Shown: one piece after another, positions 8,999 through 16,160 of the stretch | How the letters are laid out: each line of letters opens with the position of its first letter | Numbering within the stretch: position 1 is the stretch's first letter | Source: Halosolutus gelatinilyticus | Lineage (GTDB): Archaea > Halobacteriota > Halobacteria > Halobacteriales > Natrialbaceae | Direction of reading: 5' to 3' | DNA length: 64,000 nucleotides | Assembly: GCF_023028105.1 (NCBI RefSeq) | Contig: NZ_CP095491.1 | Coordinates: forward strand, 868,001-932,000 | Program-made: the position numbers and the translations under genes | The notes under the pieces: generated by a model | Database searches by the model: none | What the model was told of the DNA's origin: nothing | Seen by the model: the letters and a program-made list of their open reading frames with translations, nothing else

Positions 8999-10147
8999 AT
9001 GTGCGACCTCGACGGCTCGGACGCCGGCGGCCAGTTCGTCCGATCGGCGCTCGCCCTCGCCGTCCTCGAGAACGAACCGATCCGAATCGAGAACGTCCGC
9101 GGCGACCGATCGACGCCCGGCCTCCGTCACCAGCACCTCGCGGTCCTCGAGACGATGGCCGAGATCTGCGAGGCCGACGTCTCGGGCGCGGAACTCGGCG
9201 CGGAGACGATCGAGTTCGACCCGGATCTCGAGGTCGGCGGACGCAACGGCGCCGGAGTCGGTGCCGATCGCCCGCGCCTGCCCGGCGGCGACTACGCCGT
9301 CGATATCGGAACGGCCGGCAGCGTCACGCTGCTGTTCGAGGCGCTCCTGCCGCTGGCGACCATCCTCGAGTCGCCGCTGTCGATCGTCGCCACCGGCGGC
9401 ACGGACGTGGCGTGGTCGCCGCCGATCGACTACCTCAGGCACGTGAAACTTCCCCTCGTCCGTCGGTGCGGACTCGTCGCCGCCTGCGAGGTCGAGCGGC
9501 GCGGGTTCTACCCCGACGGCGGCGGCCGGGCCGCGCTCCACCTGGCGCCGTCGAACCTGCGGGCGATCGAACTCGCCGAACGCGGCCCGATAGAGGGTGT
9601 TCGATGTTACTCGACGGAGTCGACCTCGCTTGCGGACCGCGACGTGGCTCGCAGGCAACTCGAGGGGGCGCTCGAGCGGCTATCGATTGCGGATCGCGAG
9701 GACGAACCCGCTGTCGCCGGAGCGGACGCGATCGGAAACGGCGACGCACGAGCGATCGACGACTCGATCGAGGTCCTCGATCGCCGGGAACTGACTGTGT
9801 CGAGTCCGAGTCCCGGCTCCGCGATCGTGCTCCGGATCGACCACGGTACCGGCGTCGCCGGATTATCGGCGCTCGGCGAGCGGGGAACACCCGCGGAGCG
9901 AGTCGGCGAGGACGCGGCCGACGCCGCGCGCGACTGGCTCGAAGGGGCGGCGCCGGTCGATCGGCACCTGGCCGACCAGTTGCTGGTCTTGCTCGCCGTC
10001 GCGGGCGGTCGAATCCGGGTTCCGACCGTCACCGACCACGTCGCGGCGGGGTGTAATCTCCTCCGATCGTTCGGGATCGAACCGACGGTTACGGACGACG
10101 GCGAGACGGCGATCGTCTCGATCGGCGCTTCGACGACGCTGCTCTAA
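8999..10147 (+). CDS. rtcA: RNA 3'-terminal phosphate cyclase
   Basis: A 382-residue RtcA-family enzyme that uses ATP to convert RNA 3'-phosphate ends to 2',3'-cyclic phosphates. The N-terminus MCDLDGSDAGGQFVRSALAL matches the family start DGS.GGGQ.lR.al. Other marks are RSTPGLRHQHLA (residues about 37-48), AGSVTLLFEALLPLA, GGTDVAWSPPIDYL, and FYPDGGGRA. The adenylated histidine of the family corresponds to His323 in DRHLADQLLVLLA. The family is widespread in archaea as a single-gene unit. A GC-rich stretch around residues 205-270 is weaker in conservation. Start chosen at 8999; the frame upstream to 8684 lies over the MFS gene and is shadow. Confidence 0.93.
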   Translation: MCDLDGSDAGGQFVRSALALAVLENEPIRIENVRGDRSTPGLRHQHLAVLETMAEICEADVSGAELGAETIEFDPDLEVGGRNGAGVGADRPRLPGGDYAVDIGTAGSVTLLFEALLPLATILESPLSIVATGGTDVAWSPPIDYLRHVKLPLVRRCGLVAACEVERRGFYPDGGGRAALHLAPSNLRAIELAERGPIEGVRCYSTESTSLADRDVARRQLEGALERLSIADREDEPAVAGADAIGNGDARAIDDSIEVLDRRELTVSSPSPGSAIVLRIDHGTGVAGLSALGERGTPAERVGEDAADAARDWLEGAAPVDRHLADQLLVLLAVAGGRIRVPTVTDHVAAGCNLLRSFGIEPTVTDDGETAIVSIGASTTLL

Positions 10148-10248
10148 GAGTTGGAATCGCGAGGTCGCACCCATCAAGATCGTCCGGCTCCGAAAGTCGG
10201 TTTCGATCCGCAGTCCGCGGGTTCGCCGTCGATCCGACAACGCCACAA

Positions 10249-10256
10249 CTTATAGC
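10249..10256 (+). promoter_or_regulatory. TATA box for the kinase gene
   Basis: The sequence cttatagc is an A/T-rich island in GC-rich surroundings. Archaeal transcription starts about 22-27 bases after the centre of the TATA box, which here falls on the ATG at 10278. This predicts a leaderless transcript beginning at or next to that ATG and not at the kinase start (10325). Confidence 0.45.
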
Positions 10257-10277
10257 GTCGCCGTTCGAGTATCCGGT

Positions 10278-10328
10278 ATGATCGACGCACGCAACACCGT
10301 CCGATCGGTGTGGAGGGCCGACCCGTGA
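10278..10328 (+). CDS. possible leaderless 16-codon upstream ORF
   Basis: ATG at 10278 opens a frame encoding [16 protein letters not shown] and stops at TGA 10326-10328, overlapping the GTG start of the downstream kinase in the arrangement GTGA. It lies at the expected transcription start after the TATA box at 10249-10256. If translated it would couple ribosomes to the kinase start. It is too short for sequence statistics, so this is a positional inference. The alternative is that the kinase uses the in-frame GTG at 10310 and the mini-ORF is chance. Confidence 0.35.
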   Translation: MIDARNTVRSVWRADP

Positions 10329-11278
10329 GCGAACTCGTCACCTTCGGCGAGACGATGCTTCGGCTCTCGCCGCCCATGAACGAACGACTCGAGGACGCCG
10401 ACGAGTTCGAGGTCCGGGCCGCGGGCGCGGAGAGCAACGTCGCGATCGCCGCGAACCGGCTGGGGACGCCGGCGACCTGGATCTCGAAGGTGCCGGAGAC
10501 GCCGCTCGGCCGGCGGGTCGTCGGCGAGCTCCGCAGCTACGGCATCGAGACGGACGTCGTCTGGAGCCACCGGGGCCGACAGGGGACCTACTACCTCGAA
10601 CACGCGGGGAAGCCCCGCGGCACGAACGTCATCTACGATCGAGCCGATTCGGCCGTCACGACGGCCGAAGCGCGGGAGTTCGACATCGACGTGATCCAGA
10701 ACGCGACGGTGTTCTTCACGAGCGGGATCACGCCCGCGCTCTCGCCGACGCTGCGCGAGACGACCGCGAACATGCTCAAGGCCGCCCGTCAGGGCGGGAC
10801 GACGACCGCCTTCGACTTCAACTACCGGAACAAGCTCTGGTCTCCCGACGAAGCGAAGGAGACGCTGACGCGCCTGTTCCCCGGCATCGACGTGCTCGTG
10901 ATCGCCGCCCGGGACGCCCGCACCGTCCTCGGCTTCGAAGGCGATCCGCGACAGCTCGCCCACAAGCTCGGCTCGCAGTACGACTTCACGACCGTCATCG
11001 TGACCCGCGGCTCCGAGGGGGCGATCGGCTGGCACGACAGCGTCGTTCACGACCAGCCGGCCTACGAGACCGACACCGTCGACGCGATCGGAACCGGCGA
11101 CGCCTTCACCGGTGCGTTCATCGCCCGTCGACTCGACGGCGACGACGTCCCGACCGCGCTCGAGTACGCCGCCGCCGCCGCGGCGCTCAAGCGGACGATT
11201 CCCGGCGACATCGCGCTCGTCACCGAGGAGGAGGTCGAGAGCGTCGTCAGGGGCGCGGCCGACGACATTTCACGGTAG
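10325..11278 (+). CDS. PfkB-family sugar kinase, probably 2-keto-3-deoxygluconate kinase
   Basis: A 317-residue ribokinase-family protein. The N-terminus [16 protein letters not shown] and the glycine-rich [14 protein letters not shown] resemble the haloarchaeal KDG kinases of the semiphosphorylated Entner-Doudoroff pathway. The C-terminal catalytic motif [13 protein letters not shown] (residues about 253-265) carries the anion hole and the general-base Asp. The product would be 2-keto-3-deoxy-6-phosphogluconate. Fructokinase or another PfkB substrate remains possible, because no KDPG aldolase or glucose dehydrogenase gene lies nearby. Start GTG 10325 places the kinase motif at the usual distance; GTG 10310 adds five residues. 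Confidence 0.8.
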   Translation: MSELVTFGETMLRLSPPMNERLEDADEFEVRAAGAESNVAIAANRLGTPATWISKVPETPLGRRVVGELRSYGIETDVVWSHRGRQGTYYLEHAGKPRGTNVIYDRADSAVTTAEAREFDIDVIQNATVFFTSGITPALSPTLRETTANMLKAARQGGTTTAFDFNYRNKLWSPDEAKETLTRLFPGIDVLVIAARDARTVLGFEGDPRQLAHKLGSQYDFTTVIVTRGSEGAIGWHDSVVHDQPAYETDTVDAIGTGDAFTGAFIARRLDGDDVPTALEYAAAAAALKRTIPGDIALVTEEEVESVVRGAADDISR

Positions 11279-11435
11279 ACCGAACGCGAGTCGGACGCGA
11301 CCGATCGCCTGCTTGCCCGTTCGCCCGTTCGGGGCGATCGCGGCGCGAATTCGAGGGCTGACAGGGAGTACCAGCCACAATTTGACGGTTCTGTCAGAAA
11401 GGACTTTACGTGCCCGTTGGAATCCGGCGAGTGCA

Positions 11436-12647
11436 ATGAACCGCATCACGACCGTTGCACTCGCGGCCATGATCGCGCTGGCACCCCTGACCGCCGTCGT
11501 CACGGGCGCGAGCGCGACGCAGCCCTCCGCCGCAGTTCAGGACAGCGAATCGAACGCCTACGCCGGAACGCACGTCGCGTTCGAGACCTCGAACGACGCC
11601 CTGCTCGACTACCGTGTCGGCGGCGAGCAGGTGTTCGAGAACGTCACCGTCCAGTCCAAACAGGACCACCGCGGAAGCGCCGGCGCCGGCGCGGACGTCG
11701 GCCTCGGCGCTGTGGTGGACCTCTCCGGCATCGGTCTCGAACTCGATGCACAGAGTCAGACGCGCGCTGAGATCGCCACGGAGGGATCCGCCTCGCTGAC
11801 GGCTCACGACAGCGAGCGGGGAATCCTCACCGTCGACGCCGGCGACGAGGCGCAGTACGTCCACCTGAACCTCTCCAGCAACGCCGAAGCGAGCCAGGAG
11901 GGCGACGATCGCGTCATCGTCGAGACCGACGAGCGCACCGGCGCGTTCGTCGTGGTCGGCGACGGCGAGGTCGCGGTCAACGACGAGGGCGACGTCGTGG
12001 CCGATCTCGAGAGCGAGTCGACGCTCGTCTTCCGATCGTACGAGAAGGGCGAGCGCGACGAGGACGCCAAAGAGCAGGAGCGGTTAATCGCCAACGGAAC
12101 GGCGACCGCCGAGGTGTACGCCGAGGAGCGCGACGGCGAGCGCGTCGCTGACGTCGCGACCTACGGCCACGACCTCACCGTCGAGACCGCGAACGAGAGC
12201 GAAGAGCGAATCGAGATGACCGTCGAGCGCGCCCAGCACGAGGGCACGATCGTCATCGTGTCGATCTCCGAGGCGGCGCTCGCGGCCGCCGACGGTGCCG
12301 AAGACTTCGCGGTGACGATCGACGGCGAGGCCGCCGTCGAGGCCTCCTCGTACGGCGAACTCGAGGGCGGCATCGGCGAGGAGCACCGGTACATGGTGAC
12401 GCAGTCGAGCGACGCTTCGGCGGCGGCTGACGTCCTCGTCGCCGTCGAGCACTTCTCGGAGCGAGAAGTGGTCGTTCAGAGCGGCGATAGCGACGCCGAC
12501 GGATCGGACGGCGGTTCCGGTGGCGACTCCAACGAGAGCGACACCGGTGAGGGCGACGATGACGACAGCGACAGCGTGCCCGGCTTCGGCGCCGTCGTCT
12601 CGCTCGCGGCGCTGCTAGTCGCCGTCGTCGCTCGCGTCCGCCGCTAA
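11436..12647 (+). CDS. secreted PGF-CTERM protein
   Basis: A 403-residue exported protein. Residues 1-28 are a Sec-type signal (MNRITTVALAAMIALAPLTAVV, cleavage near ASA). The body is acidic, mostly beta-prone, with no enzyme motif recognised. From about residue 350 a Ser/Gly/Asp-rich linker leads to SVPGFGAVVSLAALLVAVVARVRR at the extreme C-terminus. That tripartite tail (PGF, hydrophobic helix, basic end) is the sorting signal cut by archaeosortase A, after which the protein is lipid-anchored. It therefore probably faces outward in the cell envelope, with the linker a likely O-glycosylation site. Function otherwise unknown. The ATG at 11436 is chosen because it starts the signal peptide. 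Confidence 0.85.
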   Translation: MNRITTVALAAMIALAPLTAVVTGASATQPSAAVQDSESNAYAGTHVAFETSNDALLDYRVGGEQVFENVTVQSKQDHRGSAGAGADVGLGAVVDLSGIGLELDAQSQTRAEIATEGSASLTAHDSERGILTVDAGDEAQYVHLNLSSNAEASQEGDDRVIVETDERTGAFVVVGDGEVAVNDEGDVVADLESESTLVFRSYEKGERDEDAKEQERLIANGTATAEVYAEERDGERVADVATYGHDLTVETANESEERIEMTVERAQHEGTIVIVSISEAALAAADGAEDFAVTIDGEAAVEASSYGELEGGIGEEHRYMVTQSSDASAAADVLVAVEHFSEREVVVQSGDSDADGSDGGSGGDSNESDTGEGDDDDSDSVPGFGAVVSLAALLVAVVARVRR

Positions 12648-12776
12648 CGCTATCTCCGTTTTTGCTTCGTATCGACGTATTTCGATCGCGATCGGTTCGA
12701 TCGGTCGATCACCATCGCCCCGAATACTCGTGTCGTTCCCGTCGGTGTCGATGGTACGCCGACGTCGATTCGTTCG

Positions 12777-12826
12777 ATTATACGCATTATACGTATGCTA
12801 GCGTACGTCCAGAAATGCTTATTATT
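12777..12826 (+). promoter_or_regulatory. AT-rich control region of the Hsp20 gene
   Basis: Upstream of the small heat-shock gene lie two direct copies of attatacg (12777-12784 and 12786-12793), then an 18-base near palindrome, acgtatgctagcgtacgt (12791-12808), then the A/T run ttattatta (about 12819-12827) as the probable TATA box. Transcription would start near 12848, just before the ATG at 12856. The repeats upstream of the TATA box are placed where an activator would bind; the protein is unknown. Confidence 0.45.
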
Positions 12827-12855
12827 AATAGTGGCCTAGAGGTCGGCGATCACCG

Positions 12856-13317
12856 ATGAGATCCTTCGACGAGATGAACCACATGTTCAGCGAGATGGAC
12901 CGCACGTTCGATCAGCTCCGATCGGCCTGGTGGAAGGAGATGGCGATGCCCCGGATCGATCCCGGGCGACCGGCCCTCGAAGGCGACCGGACGATCGGTG
13001 ACGCCACCGCCGTCACGCTCGAGGACGAGGGCGACGCCTACGTATTCGTCATGGACCTGCCCGGTTTCGAGACGGAGGACATCGACCTCACTCTCGACGA
13101 CGGCGTCCTGTCGGTGTACGCCCATCACGACGCCGAGGAAGGATCCGACGCCTACCGAACCGTCCGGTCGCGCCGGGTCGAGAAACGGGTCCCGATCCCG
13201 AAGGAGATCGTGGTCGATGAGATCGCGGCGAGCTACCACAACGGCGTCCTCGACGTTCGCCTCCCGATCGTCGAGGACGAGCGCGAAGAATCGGGCCACC
13301 GAATCGACATCGACTAA
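12856..13317 (+). CDS. Hsp20/alpha-crystallin small heat-shock protein
   Basis: A 153-residue ATP-independent holdase. The alpha-crystallin domain spans about residues 50-140, with the strand pattern DAYVFVMDLPGFETEDIDLTLDDGVLSVYA (split here), RSRRVEKRVPIPKEI and the family motif A.YhNGVLdvrLP (ASYHNGVLDVRLPI, residues about 121-134). The N-terminal 50 residues are a helical, Met/Trp-containing arm used for client binding. Haloarchaea have several Hsp20 paralogues. It is expected to be heat- or salt-shock induced, and the repeats upstream fit regulated expression. Confidence 0.93.
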   Translation: MRSFDEMNHMFSEMDRTFDQLRSAWWKEMAMPRIDPGRPALEGDRTIGDATAVTLEDEGDAYVFVMDLPGFETEDIDLTLDDGVLSVYAHHDAEEGSDAYRTVRSRRVEKRVPIPKEIVVDEIAASYHNGVLDVRLPIVEDEREESGHRIDID

Positions 13318-13403
13318 GTATCCGTGACGATCGGATCGACTGCCACCGAACCCGGCGACATCACCCATAGTTATTTTTGTCGACTGGAGTGTGAGCACCG
13401 TTC

Positions 13404-13985
13404 GTGAGCCGAGCGATCCGGCACGCGACGACTGCGGACGTCTGGGCGATCCACGAGACGGCCCGCGAAAGCTGGCACGCCGCGTACGACGACCTCCTCG
13501 GGCCGGACAGGGTCGACGAGATCGTCGACGAGTGGTACGCGATCGGCGACGTCGAATCGTCGATCGACGAAACGACCGGGCGAGACGACGCGGCGTTTTT
13601 CGTCGCCGAGTCGGACAGCAGCGGCCACCACCGCGTGGATTCCGATGCGGAGACGGCGCCCGATTCGAACCCGACCGAGACGGTTATGGGCCCGCCCTGC
13701 AGCGGATTCGCCCACGTCGTCCCGTGGCCGGAGAACGACGCCGTCGCGTACCTCGCCCGGATCTACGTCCGCCCGGACGACTGGGGCGAGGGCGTCGGAA
13801 CGGCGTTACTCGAACGCGTCGAACGCGAGTTCGCGCACGCGTTCGATCGGCTTCGGCTGGCCGTCCTCGCGGACAACGACGTCGGCGTCTCGTTCTGCGA
13901 GTCGCGGGCGTTCGAGCGCGTCGACACGTACGACAGCGACCTGGGCGACGATCTCGAGGAGTACGTCTACGAACAGGCCTTCTGA
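13404..13985 (+). CDS. GNAT N-acetyltransferase, first of a tandem pair
   Basis: A 193-residue acetyltransferase. The start is RAIRHATTADVWAIHETARESWHAAYDDLL; the acetyl-CoA binding motif A is IYVRPDDWGEGVGTALLERVE (both split here by position: about residues 126-146), followed by LAVLADNDVGVSFCESRAFERV of the C-terminal strand-helix. Residues about 70-95 (HHRVDSDAETAPDSNPTE) form an acidic insert absent from the next gene. Start GTG 13404 overlaps nothing and gives the normal N-terminus. Substrate unknown. The next gene is a clear paralogue, 59 bases downstream. Confidence 0.88.
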   Translation: MSRAIRHATTADVWAIHETARESWHAAYDDLLGPDRVDEIVDEWYAIGDVESSIDETTGRDDAAFFVAESDSSGHHRVDSDAETAPDSNPTETVMGPPCSGFAHVVPWPENDAVAYLARIYVRPDDWGEGVGTALLERVEREFAHAFDRLRLAVLADNDVGVSFCESRAFERVDTYDSDLGDDLEEYVYEQAF

Positions 13986-14044
13986 CCGGACGACCCGCCC
14001 GATCGATCCCGGGCGTTTTTGTTAGATCAAATATACGTAGGCGT

Positions 14045-14581
14045 ATGGACTGGACCGTCACCCAGGCGACGCCGGAAACGGCGCCGATCGTCCGCGACGT
14101 CGCTCGCGAGAGCTGGCACGCGGCCTACGACGAGTTCCTCTGCCCGGAGACGGTCGACGGGATGATCGACGAGTGGTACGCGATCGACGAACTGACGGAA
14201 TCGATCGCCGCCGCGGCCGAGCGAGAGGACGCGACGTTCCTGCTCGCCGTTTCGGAGACGGAAATCGGGACGGGCATTGGGGAGGACGGCGAAGTCGCCG
14301 GATTCGCGCACGCCGGCGTCTCTCCGGACACCCCCTCGATCGGTTCGCTGGTTCGACTGTACGCCCGCCCGTCGGTCTGGGGAACCGGAGTCGGAACGGC
14401 GTTGCTCGAACGGGTCGAAACCGACCTGCGATCCGTCTGCGATCGCCTCCGACTGGTCGTCCTCGCCGACAACGAGGTCGGCGTCTCGTTCTACGAGTCG
14501 CGGGGGTTCGATCGGGTCGAGACGCGGGCGGCGGACGTCGGCGATGGACTCGAGGAGTGCGTCTACGAGAAACCGCTGTGA
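14045..14581 (+). CDS. GNAT N-acetyltransferase, second of the tandem pair
   Basis: A 178-residue paralogue of the preceding gene, with the same blocks: ARESWHAAYDEFLCPETVD, DEWYAIDEL, LYARPSVWGTGVGTALLERVE (acetyl-CoA loop, about residues 111-131) and VVLADNEVGVSFYESRGFDRVE. It lacks the acidic insert of its neighbour. The T-run at 14016-14020 and the A/T-rich bases to 14036 lie directly before the ATG at 14045, so it may have its own promoter, possibly giving a leaderless transcript. Substrate unknown; duplication followed by divergence is inferred from the shared order of motifs. Confidence 0.88.
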   Translation: MDWTVTQATPETAPIVRDVARESWHAAYDEFLCPETVDGMIDEWYAIDELTESIAAAAEREDATFLLAVSETEIGTGIGEDGEVAGFAHAGVSPDTPSIGSLVRLYARPSVWGTGVGTALLERVETDLRSVCDRLRLVVLADNEVGVSFYESRGFDRVETRAADVGDGLEECVYEKPL

Positions 14582-14763
14582 GTGGGGCGCGTCCGAGCGT
14601 ACTTCCAGCGAGTTGCTATCGATCGATCGGCTCCAAGGGCGGCTTTCTCGGATGTGTCCCTGCGAGATTCGCGCCCTCCAGTCAGCACGACTTTCGAAAC
14701 CCATCAGAAGTTAGTACAATTCATGGAAACCGCAGTACCGATGTGTAGGTGACCGAAGCCGGA

Positions 14764-15255
14764 TCACTCGACGGATGGGCCACGCAGCCGGGACAGTGGC
14801 CCCTCCGGGAACAACTGAAAGAACACGGCCCGTACCAAGACGAGGGCCCCGAGTCCCCCTCCAAACAACAGCGCCCAGATCGATGGGGAAACACCGCCCG
14901 TTTCCGCCAGATAGTGGACGTACAGCGTTGCAACGACCCACCACAGGGTGAACACGGCGAGGGATCCGAGCACGACCGAGGCGAGGATCCGCGTCACCAC
15001 CGCGTCACCGGGCTGGATCCGATCGCCGGAACCGAGAACTGCCGAACCGAGTCGCAGTCCGCGTGCCAGCACACCGACCAGAACGGAAAGGGCGAGGAGA
15101 CCAGGAACGAGTATCGTTACTGGGGCCCAAACCGGTCCGAGGACGGTTCCGAAAGGAATCTCGGATTCGTTGACTACCGTGGCCGCCAAGAGGACCGCGA
15201 GGACGGGTTCGGCTATCCGTCTCCCGACCGGACTATCGAGGTGGAAGGCAAACAT
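14764..15255 (-). CDS. four-helix membrane protein
   Basis: A 163-residue protein starting MFAFHLDSPVGRR. About four membrane helices are visible: residues 15-30, 42-64, 85-112 and 127-148. No motif with known function is seen. The promoter on the minus strand shows ttaattatataac (TATA) overlapping a 19-base palindrome just before the start codon, so expression is probably controlled by a repressor. It stands alone between the GNAT pair and a stretch without clear genes. Confidence 0.72.
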   Translation of the reverse strand: MFAFHLDSPVGRRIAEPVLAVLLAATVVNESEIPFGTVLGPVWAPVTILVPGLLALSVLVGVLARGLRLGSAVLGSGDRIQPGDAVVTRILASVVLGSLAVFTLWWVVATLYVHYLAETGGVSPSIWALLFGGGLGALVLVRAVFFQLFPEGPLSRLRGPSVE

Positions 15256-15260
15256 GACGT

Positions 15261-15279
15261 ATAACGATATTCTCGTTAT
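15261..15279. promoter_or_regulatory. palindromic operator overlapping a TATA box
   Basis: ataacga (15261-15267) and tcgttat (15273-15279) form a perfect 7-base inverted repeat around tattc. On the minus strand it overlaps the TATA element (about 15276-15283) and ends five bases before the ATG of the membrane protein gene at 15255. That position would block RNA polymerase recruitment, as for an archaeal dimeric repressor. Confidence 0.5.
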
Positions 15280-15705
15280 ATAATTAATGAATTCACTGTA
15301 GACCGAGAGTCGCTGTCTGTATCGAGCAAGTCGGGTCGATGTCTGTTAGGACGTGTCCGTGCTGCATACGCGCGCTGTATTCAGCACGACTTTGTCACCA
15401 TTTTCGGTAGATGGTAGCAGTATCAGCGCTAAGTTCGCAGTTACACGTCCCGAACCGTTCGCCTCAGGTTGCGTCCCGGGACCGATCGATCGCGGTACCG
15501 GTTCCGGTAGAACGGCCCGTCGTCCGGTGCGCTGCGGGGCGTCCCCGCGCCGGCCACGCCGTCGAACCCGAGCGAGACGTCGACGCGATCGCAGTCACGG
15601 GAGACGACTCGGGCAGGATCGTCGTGTCGCGATCGACGGGAACCGCGAAAAATGGAGGCGCTCCCGCCGCATCCAGCAACGGGAATCGTACCCGCGATCG
15701 GCGGC
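15280..15705. other. gene-poor stretch, possibly decayed
   Basis: About 425 bases without a convincing gene. A plus-strand frame from about 15550 to 15680 reads protein-like (EPERDVDAIAVTGDDSGRIV) but has no good start and turns arginine-rich. This may be the remains of a coding sequence. No tRNA, repeat or terminator was recognised. Confidence 0.35.
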
Positions 15706-15876
15706 TTACTCGCGCTCGCGACCGGCGCCGTCGAACATGGTCGGCGAGACGGCACAGCCGCAGGGGCTGGCAATGGCAGCCATCGGCCCGAAGACCGTGA
15801 CCGCCGCCACCGATCGGCCGCACTCCGAACAGGGCGGGTACGCGGTCGAGTCGCCGTCGGAACGCTCAGCGCCCAT
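15706..15876 (-). CDS. small cysteine-rich (zinc-binding?) protein
   Basis: A 56-residue protein beginning MGAERSDGDSTAYPP. It has CSECG (residues 16-20) and CGCA (38-41), giving Cys-x-x-Cys and Cys-x-Cys pairs that could bind one zinc ion. The tail is MFDGAGRERE. Haloarchaea encode many such CxxC micro-proteins, some affecting biofilm or motility, but no specific role can be given. The frame is open to an ATG at 15978, which would add a His/Arg-rich extension; the inner ATG at 15876 is preferred. Confidence 0.55.
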   Translation of the reverse strand: MGAERSDGDSTAYPPCSECGRSVAAVTVFGPMAAIASPCGCAVSPTMFDGAGRERE

Positions 15877-15982
15877 CGTCGCCTCCGGCGCGTGTGGGGA
15901 CGGTCGATGGCGATCGTGCTCGTGTGGTGCGATACGTCGATCGTGCGGGACGTTTATGTCCCGGTAGAATAAACGCAATCAT

Positions 15983-16077
15983 GGCTTCGAACCCGTCAGG
16001 GTGGAAGCCACGTCTCGGGTGTCTCCAGCACCCGGGGCATTTCACTCATGCCCGTCCCTCGTTGGGTTGTGGCTTCC
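15983..16077 (+). ncRNA. candidate structured RNA with two alternative stems
   Basis: No credible protein is encoded here, but the sequence folds densely. ggaagccac (16003-16011) pairs with gtggcttcc (16069-16077), enclosing two neat hairpins with 7-base loops: cgggtg/cacccg (16016-16021 with 16029-16034) and gggcat/atgccc (16035-16040 with 16048-16053). Alternatively gaagcc (16004-16009) pairs with ggcttc (15983-15988) around a small accc/gggt hairpin. The two pairings exclude each other. A TATA-like gtttat (about 15951-15956) would start a plus-strand transcript near 15980. Strand is not certain, since the fold is almost symmetrical. It could be a stand-alone small RNA or a leftover transposon-end RNA of the IS200/IS605 type. 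Confidence 0.5.
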
Positions 16078-16160
16078 GTTCTAATTGTTGACGTAGTATA
16101 ACTTACAACTACTGCAAATCGGTCGGAACGAGCGGGTGAACCGCCTCGGGTCGCCACCTC

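Noticed and set aside
15983-16077. tRNA or rRNA fragment
   Set aside because: There is a branched fold, but no T-loop consensus, no 7-bp acceptor stem and no anticodon arm of tRNA size.
15894-16091. 65-residue plus-strand frame through the structured-RNA candidate
   Set aside because: Half of it lies in hairpin arms, there is no domain or suitable start, and the fold explains the sequence better.
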